Source: Trichomonas vaginalis G3
Lineage: Eukaryota; Parabasalia; Trichomonadida; Trichomonadidae
Length of the DNA: 64,000 nucleotides
Assembly: GCF_026262505.1 (NCBI RefSeq)
Contig: NC_067204.1
Coordinates: 8,341,797-8,405,796 of the forward strand
Direction of reading: 5' to 3'
Shown here: positions 31,001 through 39,476 of the stretch, piece by piece
Position numbering within the stretch: position 1 is the first letter of the stretch
Layout: the number at the start of each line of letters is the position of its first letter
Program-made: the position numbers and the translations under genes
Notes under the pieces: generated by a model
What the model was told of the DNA's origin: nothing
Databases searched by the model: none
What the model saw: only the letters and a program-made list of their open reading frames with translations

Positions 31001-31357
31001 TACAAGTCAATATTTTGTGGAAAGAAGACCTACATAGACTTACTCACTAACGATTTAAATGAAGTTGCATTCCATGCACGTTGTAAAGGTGTAAAACAAG
31101 ACGTTCTTGCTTTAACCGCTAATGAAATGTTTCCTGAAGCTATACAATGCTATTACAATGAAGATAAGAACATTCACATACCTGTTGGAACATATGACAA
31201 AGACTCTGAGTTCAGTTTAATGAAACTTTACAAAGCACTTTATGATGGTCAAGAGATTGCATTCGACTTATGTAAGTCATGTCAACCTTGCTTTGCTGAA
31301 AAGTTCAACTTTTCAATAACGACTAAAACAAGCTTTATTCGTAAGTTGAAGTTCTGA
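28033..31357 (+). pseudogene. Protein-primed DNA polymerase B of the Maverick, many frameshifts
   Basis: The C-terminal 436 residues (30047-31357) are intact and hold motif A DFDTVSLYPSA (30095-30127), motif B LNSIYGK (about 30569-30589) and motif C with DTDS (30851-30862). Upstream, spread over about eight frames, are exonuclease motifs: FADFEC (about 29297, Exo I) and HNLSYDINFI (about 29449, Exo II), then the region SVINKKLKLFPAMF. Still further upstream are EDNCFVYACIQAG (about 28676) and VEDHYMLNE (about 28920), which resemble the Cys and His boxes of OTU-type peptidases. The N-terminal limit is uncertain; 28033 is the first ATG of the continuous homologous stretch. Replicates the element from protein-primed ends (family knowledge). 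Confidence 0.85.
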
Positions 31358-31403
31358 GGTCATTTATTTTTGTCAGCAATGAGGTCATTTGTGATAAAAA
31401 TAA

Positions 31404-31428
31404 GCCGCTAGCGGCATGGGCGAAGCCT
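31404..31428 (+). repeat. Double-hairpin element 5
   Basis: GCCGC-TA-GCGGC (31404-31415), spacer AT, GGGC-GAA-GCCT (31418-31428, one wobble pair). It lies in the 80-base spacer between the converging polymerase and 285-residue genes. A terminator role is possible here because both genes end beside it. Confidence 0.7.
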
Positions 31429-31438
31429 ATGTGGTCAT

Positions 31439-32296
31439 TTACAATACAGCTATTGTAGAGTTTAACAATTGTGCTTCAATGTATAAACAATCTTTCCCAT
31501 CTGGAGGTAAGAACACTGGACATTTATGGTCATGAGTGGAGAACATGTCTATCCAAAACTCACGATTGAAGCCAGTTAATTTATAGTATTTAGGGTTAAG
31601 AAGTGGTGAAGTTCTTGTATGACCAATGAACTCATTTTCAACTCCCTTACTTAAGTTTGAATATAATATAGCTTGCTTTCTATCCCAAATGCCTGGTGTT
31701 ACAATCTTTGAAAATTCATTTTTCCTCGGAAGCATTGCATCATAATTGAAAACATTCTTGAAGTCTTCATTGGGTTCAGAGATTTGAAACCTTATACGTA
31801 ATGGATTTTCTTTCTTTTTAGCGACTTCATTGAATGGTGAATATATAACAAACTGACAGTCATGAGTTCCATCTTCATTTTCATTAAATTCATAATGAAA
31901 GTCTATAAGTTGTGGCTGACTACCTTCTTCTTTCAGTTGTGCAAGAAACTCACGTAAAGGCTGTAAAGTTTGTACTTCAATATTGAACTTTTTCTCGAAC
32001 ATCTCATTAAATGAAATCATACATTGCAACAATGTTGTATCGTCTTTAAAGTATTTGTATATGTGAATGTTTTGGGTGCTTAAAGACTGTTCGTCATTTT
32101 CTATCTCGACTTGAAGTATAAAGTCAACCTTTCTGAAAGCACGTGTTATATACATAGATGTTATGCCAATGTACTTCTCTTCATTTATGTTCACAATCCA
32201 GTCTGTTGGAAACTTAAACGTTACTCTGTTCCCCTTTATTTTGACGTCAGGGTTTTCACTACTGAACGCAACAGATAAAGGTATTTGTCTATACAT
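31439..32296 (-). CDS. Maverick minor-capsid/penton candidate (285 aa)
   Basis: This intact, beta-rich protein has short N-terminal strands (NRVTFKFPTDWIVNINEEKYI), an internal helical loop (CMISFNEMFEKKFNIEV) and a C-terminal GHTRTSPLLNPKYYKLTGF then PPDGKDCLYIEAQLL. It sits two genes from the capsid gene on the opposite strand. Length and strand order fit a single-jelly-roll penton protein. Two other Maverick proteins here (15453-16332, 18499-19275) look like relatives. The leader TTTTTATCCGAACTAA before the ATG matches that of the capsid gene (TTTTTATCTGAAGTAA), suggesting co-regulation. Confidence 0.6.
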   Translation of the reverse strand: MYRQIPLSVAFSSENPDVKIKGNRVTFKFPTDWIVNINEEKYIGITSMYITRAFRKVDFILQVEIENDEQSLSTQNIHIYKYFKDDTTLLQCMISFNEMFEKKFNIEVQTLQPLREFLAQLKEEGSQPQLIDFHYEFNENEDGTHDCQFVIYSPFNEVAKKKENPLRIRFQISEPNEDFKNVFNYDAMLPRKNEFSKIVTPGIWDRKQAILYSNLSKGVENEFIGHTRTSPLLNPKYYKLTGFNREFWIDMFSTHDHKCPVFLPPDGKDCLYIEAQLLNSTIAVL

Positions 32297-32320
32297 TTAG
32301 TTCGGATAAAAATAAACCAT

Positions 32321-32593
32321 TTACTCTTTCTTTGCTTCAGCTTCCTTTGCTTTTTGTTCTTCCTTTGCTTTTGCTTCTTCTCTAGCTTTTTTCGCCAGCA
32401 AACGTGGGTTCTTTTGTCTTCCAGCAGCTAATGCAGCTAGTTGTTTTTCACTAAGTTTTCTCTTTGGTCTCTCTGGCTTTTGTTCTTGTTTTTGTTCCTT
32501 CAGTTCGGATAAAATTTGCTCACGAATTTCTTTCTTCAATGCTTCAACATCTATGACCCCTTGGGTCTTGTCCGTAGGGCTTGTCTGAGTCAT
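32321..32593 (-). CDS. Maverick small Lys/Glu/Ala-rich helical protein
   Basis: The ATG at 32593 (MTQTSPTDKTQ) is preferred; TTTTTTATCTGCAATCAA before it matches the Maverick leader. About 90 residues: a short acidic helix (VEALKKEIREQIL), a Lys/Arg segment (RPKRKLSEKQLAALAAGRQK, similar to nuclear or DNA-binding motifs) and a low-complexity AKEEQKAKEAEAKKE tail. Possibly a core or DNA-binding protein. No family assignment. Confidence 0.55.
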   Translation of the reverse strand: MTQTSPTDKTQGVIDVEALKKEIREQILSELKEQKQEQKPERPKRKLSEKQLAALAAGRQKNPRLLAKKAREEAKAKEEQKAKEAEAKKE

Positions 32594-32638
32594 TTGATTG
32601 CAGATAAAAAACAAAATTAAAACTTTAACCGATGTAAA

Positions 32639-33073
32639 ATGAGCTTGTCAAAATCAGAACGAGAGTCTATTATATTAAATGACGCCAGAGGAATACAACA
32701 TCCTTTCTATTATGTAAGTCAGAGTAAAGATGGTAAAATATATGTAAGAAAAAGAAAGGTTCCATTAGCGAATACAGAGAGCGACAACATTAAGGTGTAT
32801 GGCAAGGGTGAAGCCCACGAAGCCCATATAAAACCTTCTGTACAAACTGAGCCACCAAAAGAACAAGAAGAAAAGAAGCCAGATGTACTTTCAATAACGA
32901 ACCAAGAGCTTATTGCAAAGTTCGTGAATTTCATTGAAAAGCAAACCGAGTCAAAGAACCCTGACCCACCAGTGAAAGAAGTCGAGACAAAAGAGAATGT
33001 ACAGTTCATTGAAAATGTCAAGAAACAACTTCCACCACGAATACCAAGAAGAAGAGTGAGAATAATGAAGTAA
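32639..33073 (+). CDS. Maverick protein of unknown function preceding the capsid gene
   Basis: This 144-residue protein has a structured N-terminus (PFYYVSQSKDGKIYVRKRKV), a Pro/Glu/Lys-rich linker and a basic C-terminus (PPRIPRRRVRIMK). The middle YGKGEAHEAHIK is encoded by a partly decayed hairpin pair (32801-32826, best stem GGGT-GAA-GCCC at 32806-32816). It lies 27 bases upstream of the capsid gene on the same strand, so a capsid-associated or scaffold role is plausible but unproven. Confidence 0.55.
   Translation: MSLSKSERESIILNDARGIQHPFYYVSQSKDGKIYVRKRKVPLANTESDNIKVYGKGEAHEAHIKPSVQTEPPKEQEEKKPDVLSITNQELIAKFVNFIEKQTESKNPDPPVKEVETKENVQFIENVKKQLPPRIPRRRVRIMK
32801..32826 (+). repeat. Degenerate double-hairpin element 6
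   Basis: GGGT-GAA-GCCC (32806-32816, one G-T pair) lies within a larger imperfect dyad TATGGC...GCCCATA. Weaker than elements 1-5 but with the same GAA loop and in-frame position. Confidence 0.4.
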
Positions 33074-33100
33074 ATAGATATTTTTATCTGAAGTAAATAC

Positions 33101-34675
33101 ATGCAGAACGAACAGTTAAACGAATTTACTCCAGCAGAGCATATTCATCAGATTCGCTCATATTTCGATATCATAGACAATGCAGTTCAAATTGGTGACA
33201 CTAATAGAAAATATTCTGACGCAAAGATTCCATCACAACCTGGAACTGCTAAAGATAACACATGGGTAACATTCAATCTCTCACCTCCTGGTGAAAATAT
33301 GTTGGACCTTTACAATACATTCATTACGTATAAAATGGAAGGTCGATTTATTGTAGATAAAGAAATTGGTTCAGGTTCCAATAAAACAAACCCACCAGGA
33401 TTTTGGATTGGTTTCGATGACGCTTTCTATGCAGTTGCTGGATATCAAATCCTTGCAAATGGTCGTATCGTATATTCTCAAGACAACGCAAGAGAAGAAG
33501 CATATATAACTTCAAACTCACAAACTACCGAACAAATAAAGAAAGTAGATGTTTTCTCAAAGACTCGACATGAAGATGTATGGAGTCATTCGGGAACATG
33601 CAGAACAGGACAAATTGTTAGTGGTCCAATTACAGCAGGAAAATCATTTGATTTTAAGCTTCGTTTAAGAATTCCTGTTAGAAGATTCCTTCCATTAGAA
33701 GCTATTCGATTTATTCCAGCTTTTGCAGGAAACATTCAGCTTAAAGTAAAGTTCAGTAGCGACGCCTTACAATGCACATCTATATCTGTAAATGATATCA
33801 TTGCTTTCAATCCAACTCTTAAAGTTGCATTTGCTTCAGATTCAAATCCACCGACAAATAAATTTGTTCCATGGAATGAACCATTCACTATGATAACGAA
33901 GGCAGTAGAAGCTAGTGGAACAGTTACTATTACAACTGTAACCCAGCAACTATTTCGAACAAAGATGGATTTTAATGAATGTTTCATTCATCCAAAGTCA
34001 TTCTCTTTAGACCCTAACATTTATACAGAACTTGTAGAACATTATACAAACGAGGCTTTATGTTTTCCTGTTAAAGTTATGGATTGGATTCCTATGGACG
34101 GTTCATTCTCAAAGAATACAGATAGTTCAAGTGCAACATTTACAGCAGCTTATACGCCTATTAATGTTAAAAGTATTTGGGCACTATTTAGAAAGAAAGA
34201 CAACTATTATGTTAATTTTGAGAACCCTAAGTTTAAATATCTTCAGCTTTCCATGGGAGCTTATGGAAATATGCCTGCAGAACCTGAAAAATCATATGGA
34301 CCTGTATTTTATGAAATGGTTGCGAACGCCTGCAATACAAACAATGATATGATAGGATTTAATGAAGATGTTATGAGGTCATTGGTGGATGATGGTAGTG
34401 TGGAACATAAATGGGATAGTTATGACAACACACATTTCTTATGTGGTTTTCCAACAGAAGTGGACTTTTGCTTCCAGCAAGGTCAAACATCTACTGCTCC
34501 AATAACATACAAATTGTCTGTTAAAGGACCTATTGAACTAGCAACTGAAAATGTACCAAAGCCACTTATTGGATTTATGAGGGATTGTTGCTTTGCAATA
34601 CAAGTAAGACAGTCAGGCATACCAATAATAAGACTTGACGACTATAACTTAGCAGCGGACGACAGTGAGGAATAA
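33101..34675 (+). CDS. Maverick major capsid protein (double jelly-roll)
   Basis: This intact 524-residue protein shows FDFKLRLRIPVRRFLPLEAI then FIPAFAGNIQLKVKF at about residues 185-222, the conserved linker-strand block of Polinton/adintovirus double-jelly-roll major capsid proteins, with paired beta domains on either side. It is in the size range of the family. The leader TTTTTATCTGAAGTAAATAC precedes the ATG. The following gene starts 30 bases after the stop. An intact capsid gene beside frameshifted replication genes is notable. Confidence 0.85.
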   Translation: MQNEQLNEFTPAEHIHQIRSYFDIIDNAVQIGDTNRKYSDAKIPSQPGTAKDNTWVTFNLSPPGENMLDLYNTFITYKMEGRFIVDKEIGSGSNKTNPPGFWIGFDDAFYAVAGYQILANGRIVYSQDNAREEAYITSNSQTTEQIKKVDVFSKTRHEDVWSHSGTCRTGQIVSGPITAGKSFDFKLRLRIPVRRFLPLEAIRFIPAFAGNIQLKVKFSSDALQCTSISVNDIIAFNPTLKVAFASDSNPPTNKFVPWNEPFTMITKAVEASGTVTITTVTQQLFRTKMDFNECFIHPKSFSLDPNIYTELVEHYTNEALCFPVKVMDWIPMDGSFSKNTDSSSATFTAAYTPINVKSIWALFRKKDNYYVNFENPKFKYLQLSMGAYGNMPAEPEKSYGPVFYEMVANACNTNNDMIGFNEDVMRSLVDDGSVEHKWDSYDNTHFLCGFPTEVDFCFQQGQTSTAPITYKLSVKGPIELATENVPKPLIGFMRDCCFAIQVRQSGIPIIRLDDYNLAADDSEE

Positions 34676-34705
34676 AGGATGAACGTTTATTTTTAAAGCT
34701 TATAA

Positions 34706-34954
34706 ATGAGTTCTTCATCAAGCTCTCGTGAACCTTCACCATCTGTGAAACAAACTTTACCAAACGATTATGGAGGAGCACCTATTGAATATTTCTTACG
34801 AGCTGCACAATGGCAAAGAGCAGTCTCACCAAGGTTAGGTGTTCCACCAGCTCCTGTCAAAAATAGCATTTGGTCAAGTCCTTATATAAGATATGGTCTC
34901 CCACTAGGTTTGCTAGCTACAGCAGGAGCAGTTATGATGTTGAAAAAGAAATAA
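34706..34954 (+). CDS. Maverick small tail-anchored protein, 3' part frameshifted
   Basis: An 82-residue ORF with a Ser-rich N-terminus, a helix (PIEYFLRAAQWQRAV) and a hydrophobic segment near the end (YGLPLGLLATAGAVMML) followed by KKK. After its stop the next frames continue with a Thr/Pro-rich repeat tail (VKQTPTPSQTT, then TPEPMKVQTPVSK) to about 35150, so the original protein was probably about 145 residues with a TP-rich tail. Might be a membrane-associated virion protein (inference). Confidence 0.5.
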   Translation: MSSSSSSREPSPSVKQTLPNDYGGAPIEYFLRAAQWQRAVSPRLGVPPAPVKNSIWSSPYIRYGLPLGLLATAGAVMMLKKK

Positions 34955-35197
34955 AGCAAATGTTGTAAATAATACTGAAGTAGCTGAAGTTAAACAAACT
35001 CCGACACCATCACAAACAACCTTCAATGACTCCTGAACCTATGAAAGTACAAACTCCTGTTTCAAAAGTCAACTCCTAAACCGACTCCAACATTTTAAAC
35101 CAGAATTTATCCTCAAATAAATCGTAAAACTCCTGCGTTTCCTTACTGAAAAAATAACGTTATTTTTATTTAATATTAAAATTTTTATTTGATTGAA

Positions 35198-35439
35198 ATG
35201 ACGACTAAAGTCACTGAAGCAATGAAACAAAAATTTTTGGTAGAATACATTAAATCAGGCGGTTCCAGAAGGTTTTTTACGTTCATACTATGAAGGATGG
35301 TAGAGTTCAGTTTAGAAAGATAAAGCAACCATTAGATAAAGAAGGTATATTAAGGAAGATTAAACTTCATGAGGACAACATTGCTGAACTTAGGAAGAAG
35401 TTAGAAGAGTTGGAGAAAGCAGACGACAGTGAGTTATAA
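35198..35439 (+). pseudogene. Maverick small coiled-coil protein, frameshifted, ending in the right TIR
   Basis: The ATG at 35198 (MTTKVTEAMKQKFLVEYIK) is followed by a frame break near 35265, then HTMKDGRVQFRKIKQPLDKE and a coiled coil (KLHEDNIAELRKKLEELEK) ending DDSEL. The stop lies in the first bases of the right inverted repeat. About 80 residues if continuous. Function unknown. Confidence 0.5.
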
Positions 35440-36083
35440 AGCAATGAATTCAACGGGTGAAAAAAGAGATGAAAAAAACAGGTGACATCTCACCACTTCA
35501 CCTAAATTTATTTTTGTGCTATGTTTTCATACGTGTGAGGGTGGTGATATCATTAATTTTTAAGTTTATTTTTTATTTTACTGAAAATTTTTATTTTGGA
35601 TGTAAATGACAGAACAAAAGCAACTCATACAAATCGAAAAATATAACAAACATACATTTAAACATTTATTCTTCCTTCCTGAGCATAACATGTTCTTTAC
35701 ACTTCATCCTAGACCAGTTGACTTTTCATTGACTGTGTATAAAGATTGTCATGGTAGTTTTATAAAAACTTATGATGATGAAGGTAAGTTAACAAGACTA
35801 TGCATTTCAAAACTTGAGAAACTTTATGACTTCAAGTATGACTACAATAGAGTTAACATTGACGATGAAGATATAGAAGAAAATTTATGAGAACGTTTAT
35901 TTTTTCATTAGTGAGTTCGTTAGTGAGGTGAAATGGTTGGCGGCTTTGTAAATATTTAAGGTTAAGTTAGTTTTTGCGTTCATGTTGTAAAATGTACGTT
36001 AACGGTTTTGTAAAGTGTCAAATTCACAAGTATTGGGTAAGGTGGAACGCAGTGCCACCATACCCAAGACTGGTGTACTAACT
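35431..36083 (-). repeat. Maverick right terminal inverted repeat
   Basis: 653 bp, the complement of 14065-14716 with one extra base in an A run. Carries the second copy of the 94-residue ORF. Confidence 0.93.
35606..35890 (+). CDS. TIR-encoded small protein (right copy)
   Basis: Protein-identical to the left-repeat copy at 14258-14542 and described there. It points toward the right end of the element, so both copies are transcribed outward from the element interior. Confidence 0.65.
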   Translation: MTEQKQLIQIEKYNKHTFKHLFFLPEHNMFFTLHPRPVDFSLTVYKDCHGSFIKTYDDEGKLTRLCISKLEKLYDFKYDYNRVNIDDEDIEENL

Positions 36084-36524
36084 CACACATCATCTACAAC
36101 AACATCTAAGATCTATGAAAATTAAATTGTCTGTGACTGGGCCACTCATTACGATATATTGTATTCTGTTTATTCCCTTGGAAGGTCTGTAAAATTGAAC
36201 TTAAAAGATAAAACGGATTGAAACGAGAAAAATAAGAACTTAAATCGTTACATTTTGAGTCCTTTAAGTGAATTTAGATATTTTGATTATACAGAATTGA
36301 AGAAAACTTTGCTAACAAGGTGGTGAAATGAATTCTCGGATTTGATATGTTTCATTGAATAAATGGGCATTATCGTATTTTCTAAAGTTTTCAATATTTA
36401 TATGACGATAAATTTGGATTTTTAAAATTTTTGACATTTCGTGTTCAATGTACATATTCATGCTTTTCATCTTAACTATTCAAAAGATGACTTCCGAACA
36501 AAAACGTCATGCTGACACACTAAT
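36084..36524. other. Right flank of the Maverick
   Basis: Begins with the CACAC duplication. No gene or repeat is recognised in these 440 AT-rich bases, which form the 5' flank of the following ankyrin gene remnant. Confidence 0.5.
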
Positions 36525-37415
36525 ATGGAATATATTAAAACATGGGATGAAATATACACTATTGATTCAGAGGAAGAAAGCTCAATAAATATATTATTCT
36601 CAGAAATCGAGGATAACTTGATTAATACTGGATATTTTACAGCACAACAGTTAATTAAAAAGATAAAAGAGGTTAGTGAAACACGTTTACGTTATCGTCA
36701 TGCGTATATAGCGATTATGGAGAAATTGGCTGCAGAATATCATTGCGAAAACTGTTTGAATATCTCATTCCTTTCAAAATACGACAACATCATTAAAAAT
36801 ACCTATAAAGAGGCAATATTAAATGATGACGATAATGCATTATCACAATTTTTGAAAAGTGAAAAACTTAATCTTATTGAATTACTTGAAAATTGTTGTT
36901 TAAATGGAGCAGAAAATTGTTTCAAATTATTAAGAAAAAATTTTAAAGTGAAAATCACCAAAAAATGTCTTAAAGATTCATTTATTTGGAACAATAAATA
37001 TATTATACAAGAATGTTTGAAGGTACAAAAACCTGACGTATCTACATTTGAAGCTGGTATCAGATCTCATGACATGGAAAATTACTATGATTTGTTATCT
37101 AATAACTTGGCGGAATATTTCAATCTCAACCCAGCATCAATAGAATTCTGTTGCAAACATCTAAATCTTCAATTATTTATTTTGACTTGGGTTTAGTAAT
37201 GTCTCCATGTTTTCATATTCGAAATCTTTGCAAATATTTGTATGAGAATGGTGGAAATATCAATTATCAAGGTCCACTTGGATTAACAGCTCTTAGTGTT
37301 GCAGTTTATGAAAATCAAACAGATATTGTTAAAGATTTAATTTCATTCGGAATTGATATTGAGAAACCAGATAAAAATATTGGAAATCCTCTTACTGTTG
37401 CTGTAATTCTTAACA
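36525..37415 (+). pseudogene. Ankyrin-repeat protein, frameshifted and 3'-truncated
   Basis: The N-terminal domain (LRYRHAYIAIMEKLAAEYHC and DNALSQFLKSEKLNLIELLE) is the DUF3447-type region found ahead of ankyrin repeats in Trichomonas, as in the intact gene at 58898-60919. A frame break lies near 37160-37190; the second frame has typical repeats (YENGGNINYQGPLGLTALSV, DLISFGIDIEKPDK, GNPLTVAV). At about 37410-37420 the ankyrin sequence ends and antisense transposase sequence begins. Not expected to be functional. Confidence 0.75.
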
Positions 37416-38359
37416 TCACACACAATGAGAGCAGGCTTGTCACGTATATCTTCTGGCATTCTCTGGCGTTCAAAGTTAAGCCACTCGATGAAGAAAATGC
37501 AATACAATAAGAATACACTTCTGTTCACCCAGCCTTTTGGCGTAGAAGTAAACCAACAATGTCTTTCGCGCTGGAATACTTTCAGTTCTCTAGGTAGTTC
37601 TGCAATACATGGGAGAACAAAGAGAGGTGGGACAGATTTGCCTGTCATTGAGCATCCGCATAAAGCTGTAATGTGCGGAAAGTTTGGAATTCCTTTGGCG
37701 ATCATATGCTCTATCTCCTCAGGTAATGCAACTTTCTTCTTCTTAAATTTGTTTATGAATGTTTCATCGATACTAAAAATCAACTCCTCTGGAGTACTTT
37801 CGATTGTTTCACGATGTTTATCGTAGAATTCTTCGATAATTCTTGGTTCACACGCCATGTATCTTGATTCTTCAATCTCTTGGCATGCCTTAAGCTTGCA
37901 ATGCAATTGCTGTAAAATATGGTTAACATAAGGTCTCGATACATCATCACCACCAAGAGTATTGATAACTTCTTCTGCAAGAGTAGGACAATTAATCTCA
38001 AGAAGGAATCTGTAACCATAATCTATTCTGAGCTCTTTCAACTTGAACGCCTCGTCAATAATGTCAGTTGCTTCTAGAGCTTCACCTTTGTAAGCAGAAT
38101 CTTCGATAATTTCTTTTAAAGTGAGCTGATCACGCTCGCATAGGTATGGATCTGCACCGCCATGATTCCCTTTTTCCCAGTATAGACCTAATGCAGCTCT
38201 TTTAAGTGCAGTAGCAATGAGATTGGATGTTAAAGTTCCGAGATCTGGGTATTCTTCCTCCCATGCAAGCTTAGTTTGACTATATGTCATACCTTCGGCG
38301 CGACAATTGATGATAAACTTTTGTTGTCTACCAAGAAATTCGACTGTGAGAAATTCCAT
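37416..38359 (-). pseudogene. DDE-superfamily (pogo/Tigger-like DDE_1) transposase, C-terminally truncated
   Basis: From the ATG at 38359 the frame has a helical N-terminal DNA-binding region (GRQQKFIINCRAEGMTYSQT) and the DDE_1 core: IFSIDETFINKF (first Asp), ALCGCSMTGKSVPPLFVLPC and PALIVCD (second Asp, near 37417). The sequence then turns into the complement of the ankyrin gene, so the third catalytic residue and the rest are missing. The continuing ORF to 37343 is not transposase. The 5' side ends in a spacer at 38360-38497 with no obvious inverted repeat. Confidence 0.7.
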
Positions 38360-38497
38360 TTTTAATTTTAAACGAGCACTTGAGCCACGTTTTATCTGAC
38401 TTCACCAGCCAAAAAGCCCCTGTACTAAGTGTCATGTTTTTGTTTATTTTAAAGTTTCTGCCATGTAATGGTTTACATTGCAAATTTTTTGAATACT

Positions 38498-38842
38498 TTA
38501 CATCACCATAAAATGGCAGTACAAGGCTAGTTTATCGGTACAAGGCTCTTGAAATGACTTTATATTAATATTATGTTTTTCAAAGAATTCTCCAATATAT
38601 AAACAAGCAGTCAGAACATGTTTTGACTGAGAAATCCTAGAACTATCTATTGATGGATTTAAATTAGATCTTAAATGTTTGAAAGGGAAAATTGATTCAT
38701 TTTGCAGTTCAGGAGGAATTTGGCCAAAAATACTGTCAATTGTCAATTTAACTAATTCCGGATTAGTTTTTACGAATATCAAAATAACTCTTGCAAGCGA
38801 TTCAATCTTATTCCTTTCTCGATTACAACTCTCTTTATCCAT
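38498..38842 (-). CDS. Unrecognised small ORF (115 aa) between gene fragments
   Basis: The ATG at 38842 gives 114 residues with helical character (ARVILIFVKTNPELVKLTID). I do not recognise a family. It lies between a truncated transposase and a polymerase fragment, so it may itself be a fragment of a larger gene rather than a gene. Low confidence. Confidence 0.3.
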   Translation of the reverse strand: MDKESCNRERNKIESLARVILIFVKTNPELVKLTIDSIFGQIPPELQNESIFPFKHLRSNLNPSIDSSRISQSKHVLTACLYIGEFFEKHNINIKSFQEPCTDKLALYCHFMVM

Positions 38843-38856
38843 CAATCATCAGACAG

Positions 38857-39260
38857 TACAATATTTGTTTTACAACCAAAACAGTGCTGTCCTTCCAAAG
38901 ATCATGGCTGAATTATTGAACAAGTGAAGTCAAGAAAGGCATAAAAGAAAAAGGAGATGCACAGTTCAAAGTTACTCAACAGATTGAAGAACTTGAGAAC
39001 AAAATCAAGGCTGGAAAAGATTCGGTTGGAAACAAGAATCAGCTTGAAGCTCTCAAGAAGAAATTGGACAATTTAGAAACAGAATTAAGATCATTGAACA
39101 TCAAGCAGTTGGCTGTCAAGATTTTGGCAAACTCAATGTACGGTTATTAGGTTACAAAGGATCTCGATTCCCTGCTATAAAATTGGCTGAAGAAATTACA
39201 AAAAAGGAAGAGAAACTCTTCATGCTGTTATTGACATTGTCGAGCATTTCCAAATGATAT
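38857..39260 (+). pseudogene. DNA polymerase alpha fragment
   Basis: Across broken frames this reads AVLPKIMAELLNK (stop), then EELENKIKAGKDSVGNK, LNIKQLAVKILANSMYGY (stop near 39148) and LGYKGSRFPAIKLAEEITKK with ETLHAVIDIVEHF. The block VLPKI...QLAVKILANSMYG-x-LG is motif B and its approach in the cellular B-family catalytic subunit Pol alpha, distinct from the protein-primed Maverick enzyme. Neither palm motif A nor C is present. It is a stray fragment about 400 bp long with at least three frame breaks. Not detectable as one ORF. Confidence 0.65.
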
Positions 39261-39476
39261 TACTCTACATAGTTTACAAAAACAATTAAAAACGAAGTAG
39301 TTGTTAAAAGGAATTGTTAGATGATCCAATTGAGAGGATATTAAAATGAAAATGATAATTATCGTTTGATATCATTCACCTATTAAAAAAATTAAATATA
39401 AAAATAGATAGTATTATAAAGTTTATAAAAACAATAATATTATATAAACAATAATAATAAAAAATAATATAAGTTG

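Larger units (their letters stand above)
14065..36083. mobile_element. Maverick/Polinton element, complete from end to end
   Basis: This 22,019-bp virus-like transposon runs from AGTTAGTACACC to GGTGTACTAACT, with inverted repeats of 652 and 653 bp and CACAC on both outer sides (14060-14064, 36084-36088; 6 bp if an ambiguous edge base is counted). It encodes the expected set: packaging ATPase, DDE integrase, protein-primed DNA polymerase B, double-jelly-roll major capsid protein and jelly-roll-like minor capsid candidates. Lineage extras are a KilA-N protein and a phage-like fibre. I could not find an adenain-like maturation protease. Near-identical ends suggest recent insertion, while many genes are frameshifted. 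Genes at the left end point both ways; the right 17 kb is mostly plus strand. Confidence 0.95.

Noticed and set aside
36071-36092. Trichomonas intron 3' signal: ACTAACTCACACATC resembles the ACTAACACACAG branch/acceptor
   Set aside because: It lies at the Maverick end with the motif interrupted by a T, no GTATGT donor is visible in a host gene, and it is explained by the TIR plus the CACAC duplication.
37425-37826. 133-codon plus-strand ORF after the ankyrin remnant
   Set aside because: Antisense to the DDE transposase core, which has recognisable catalytic motifs.
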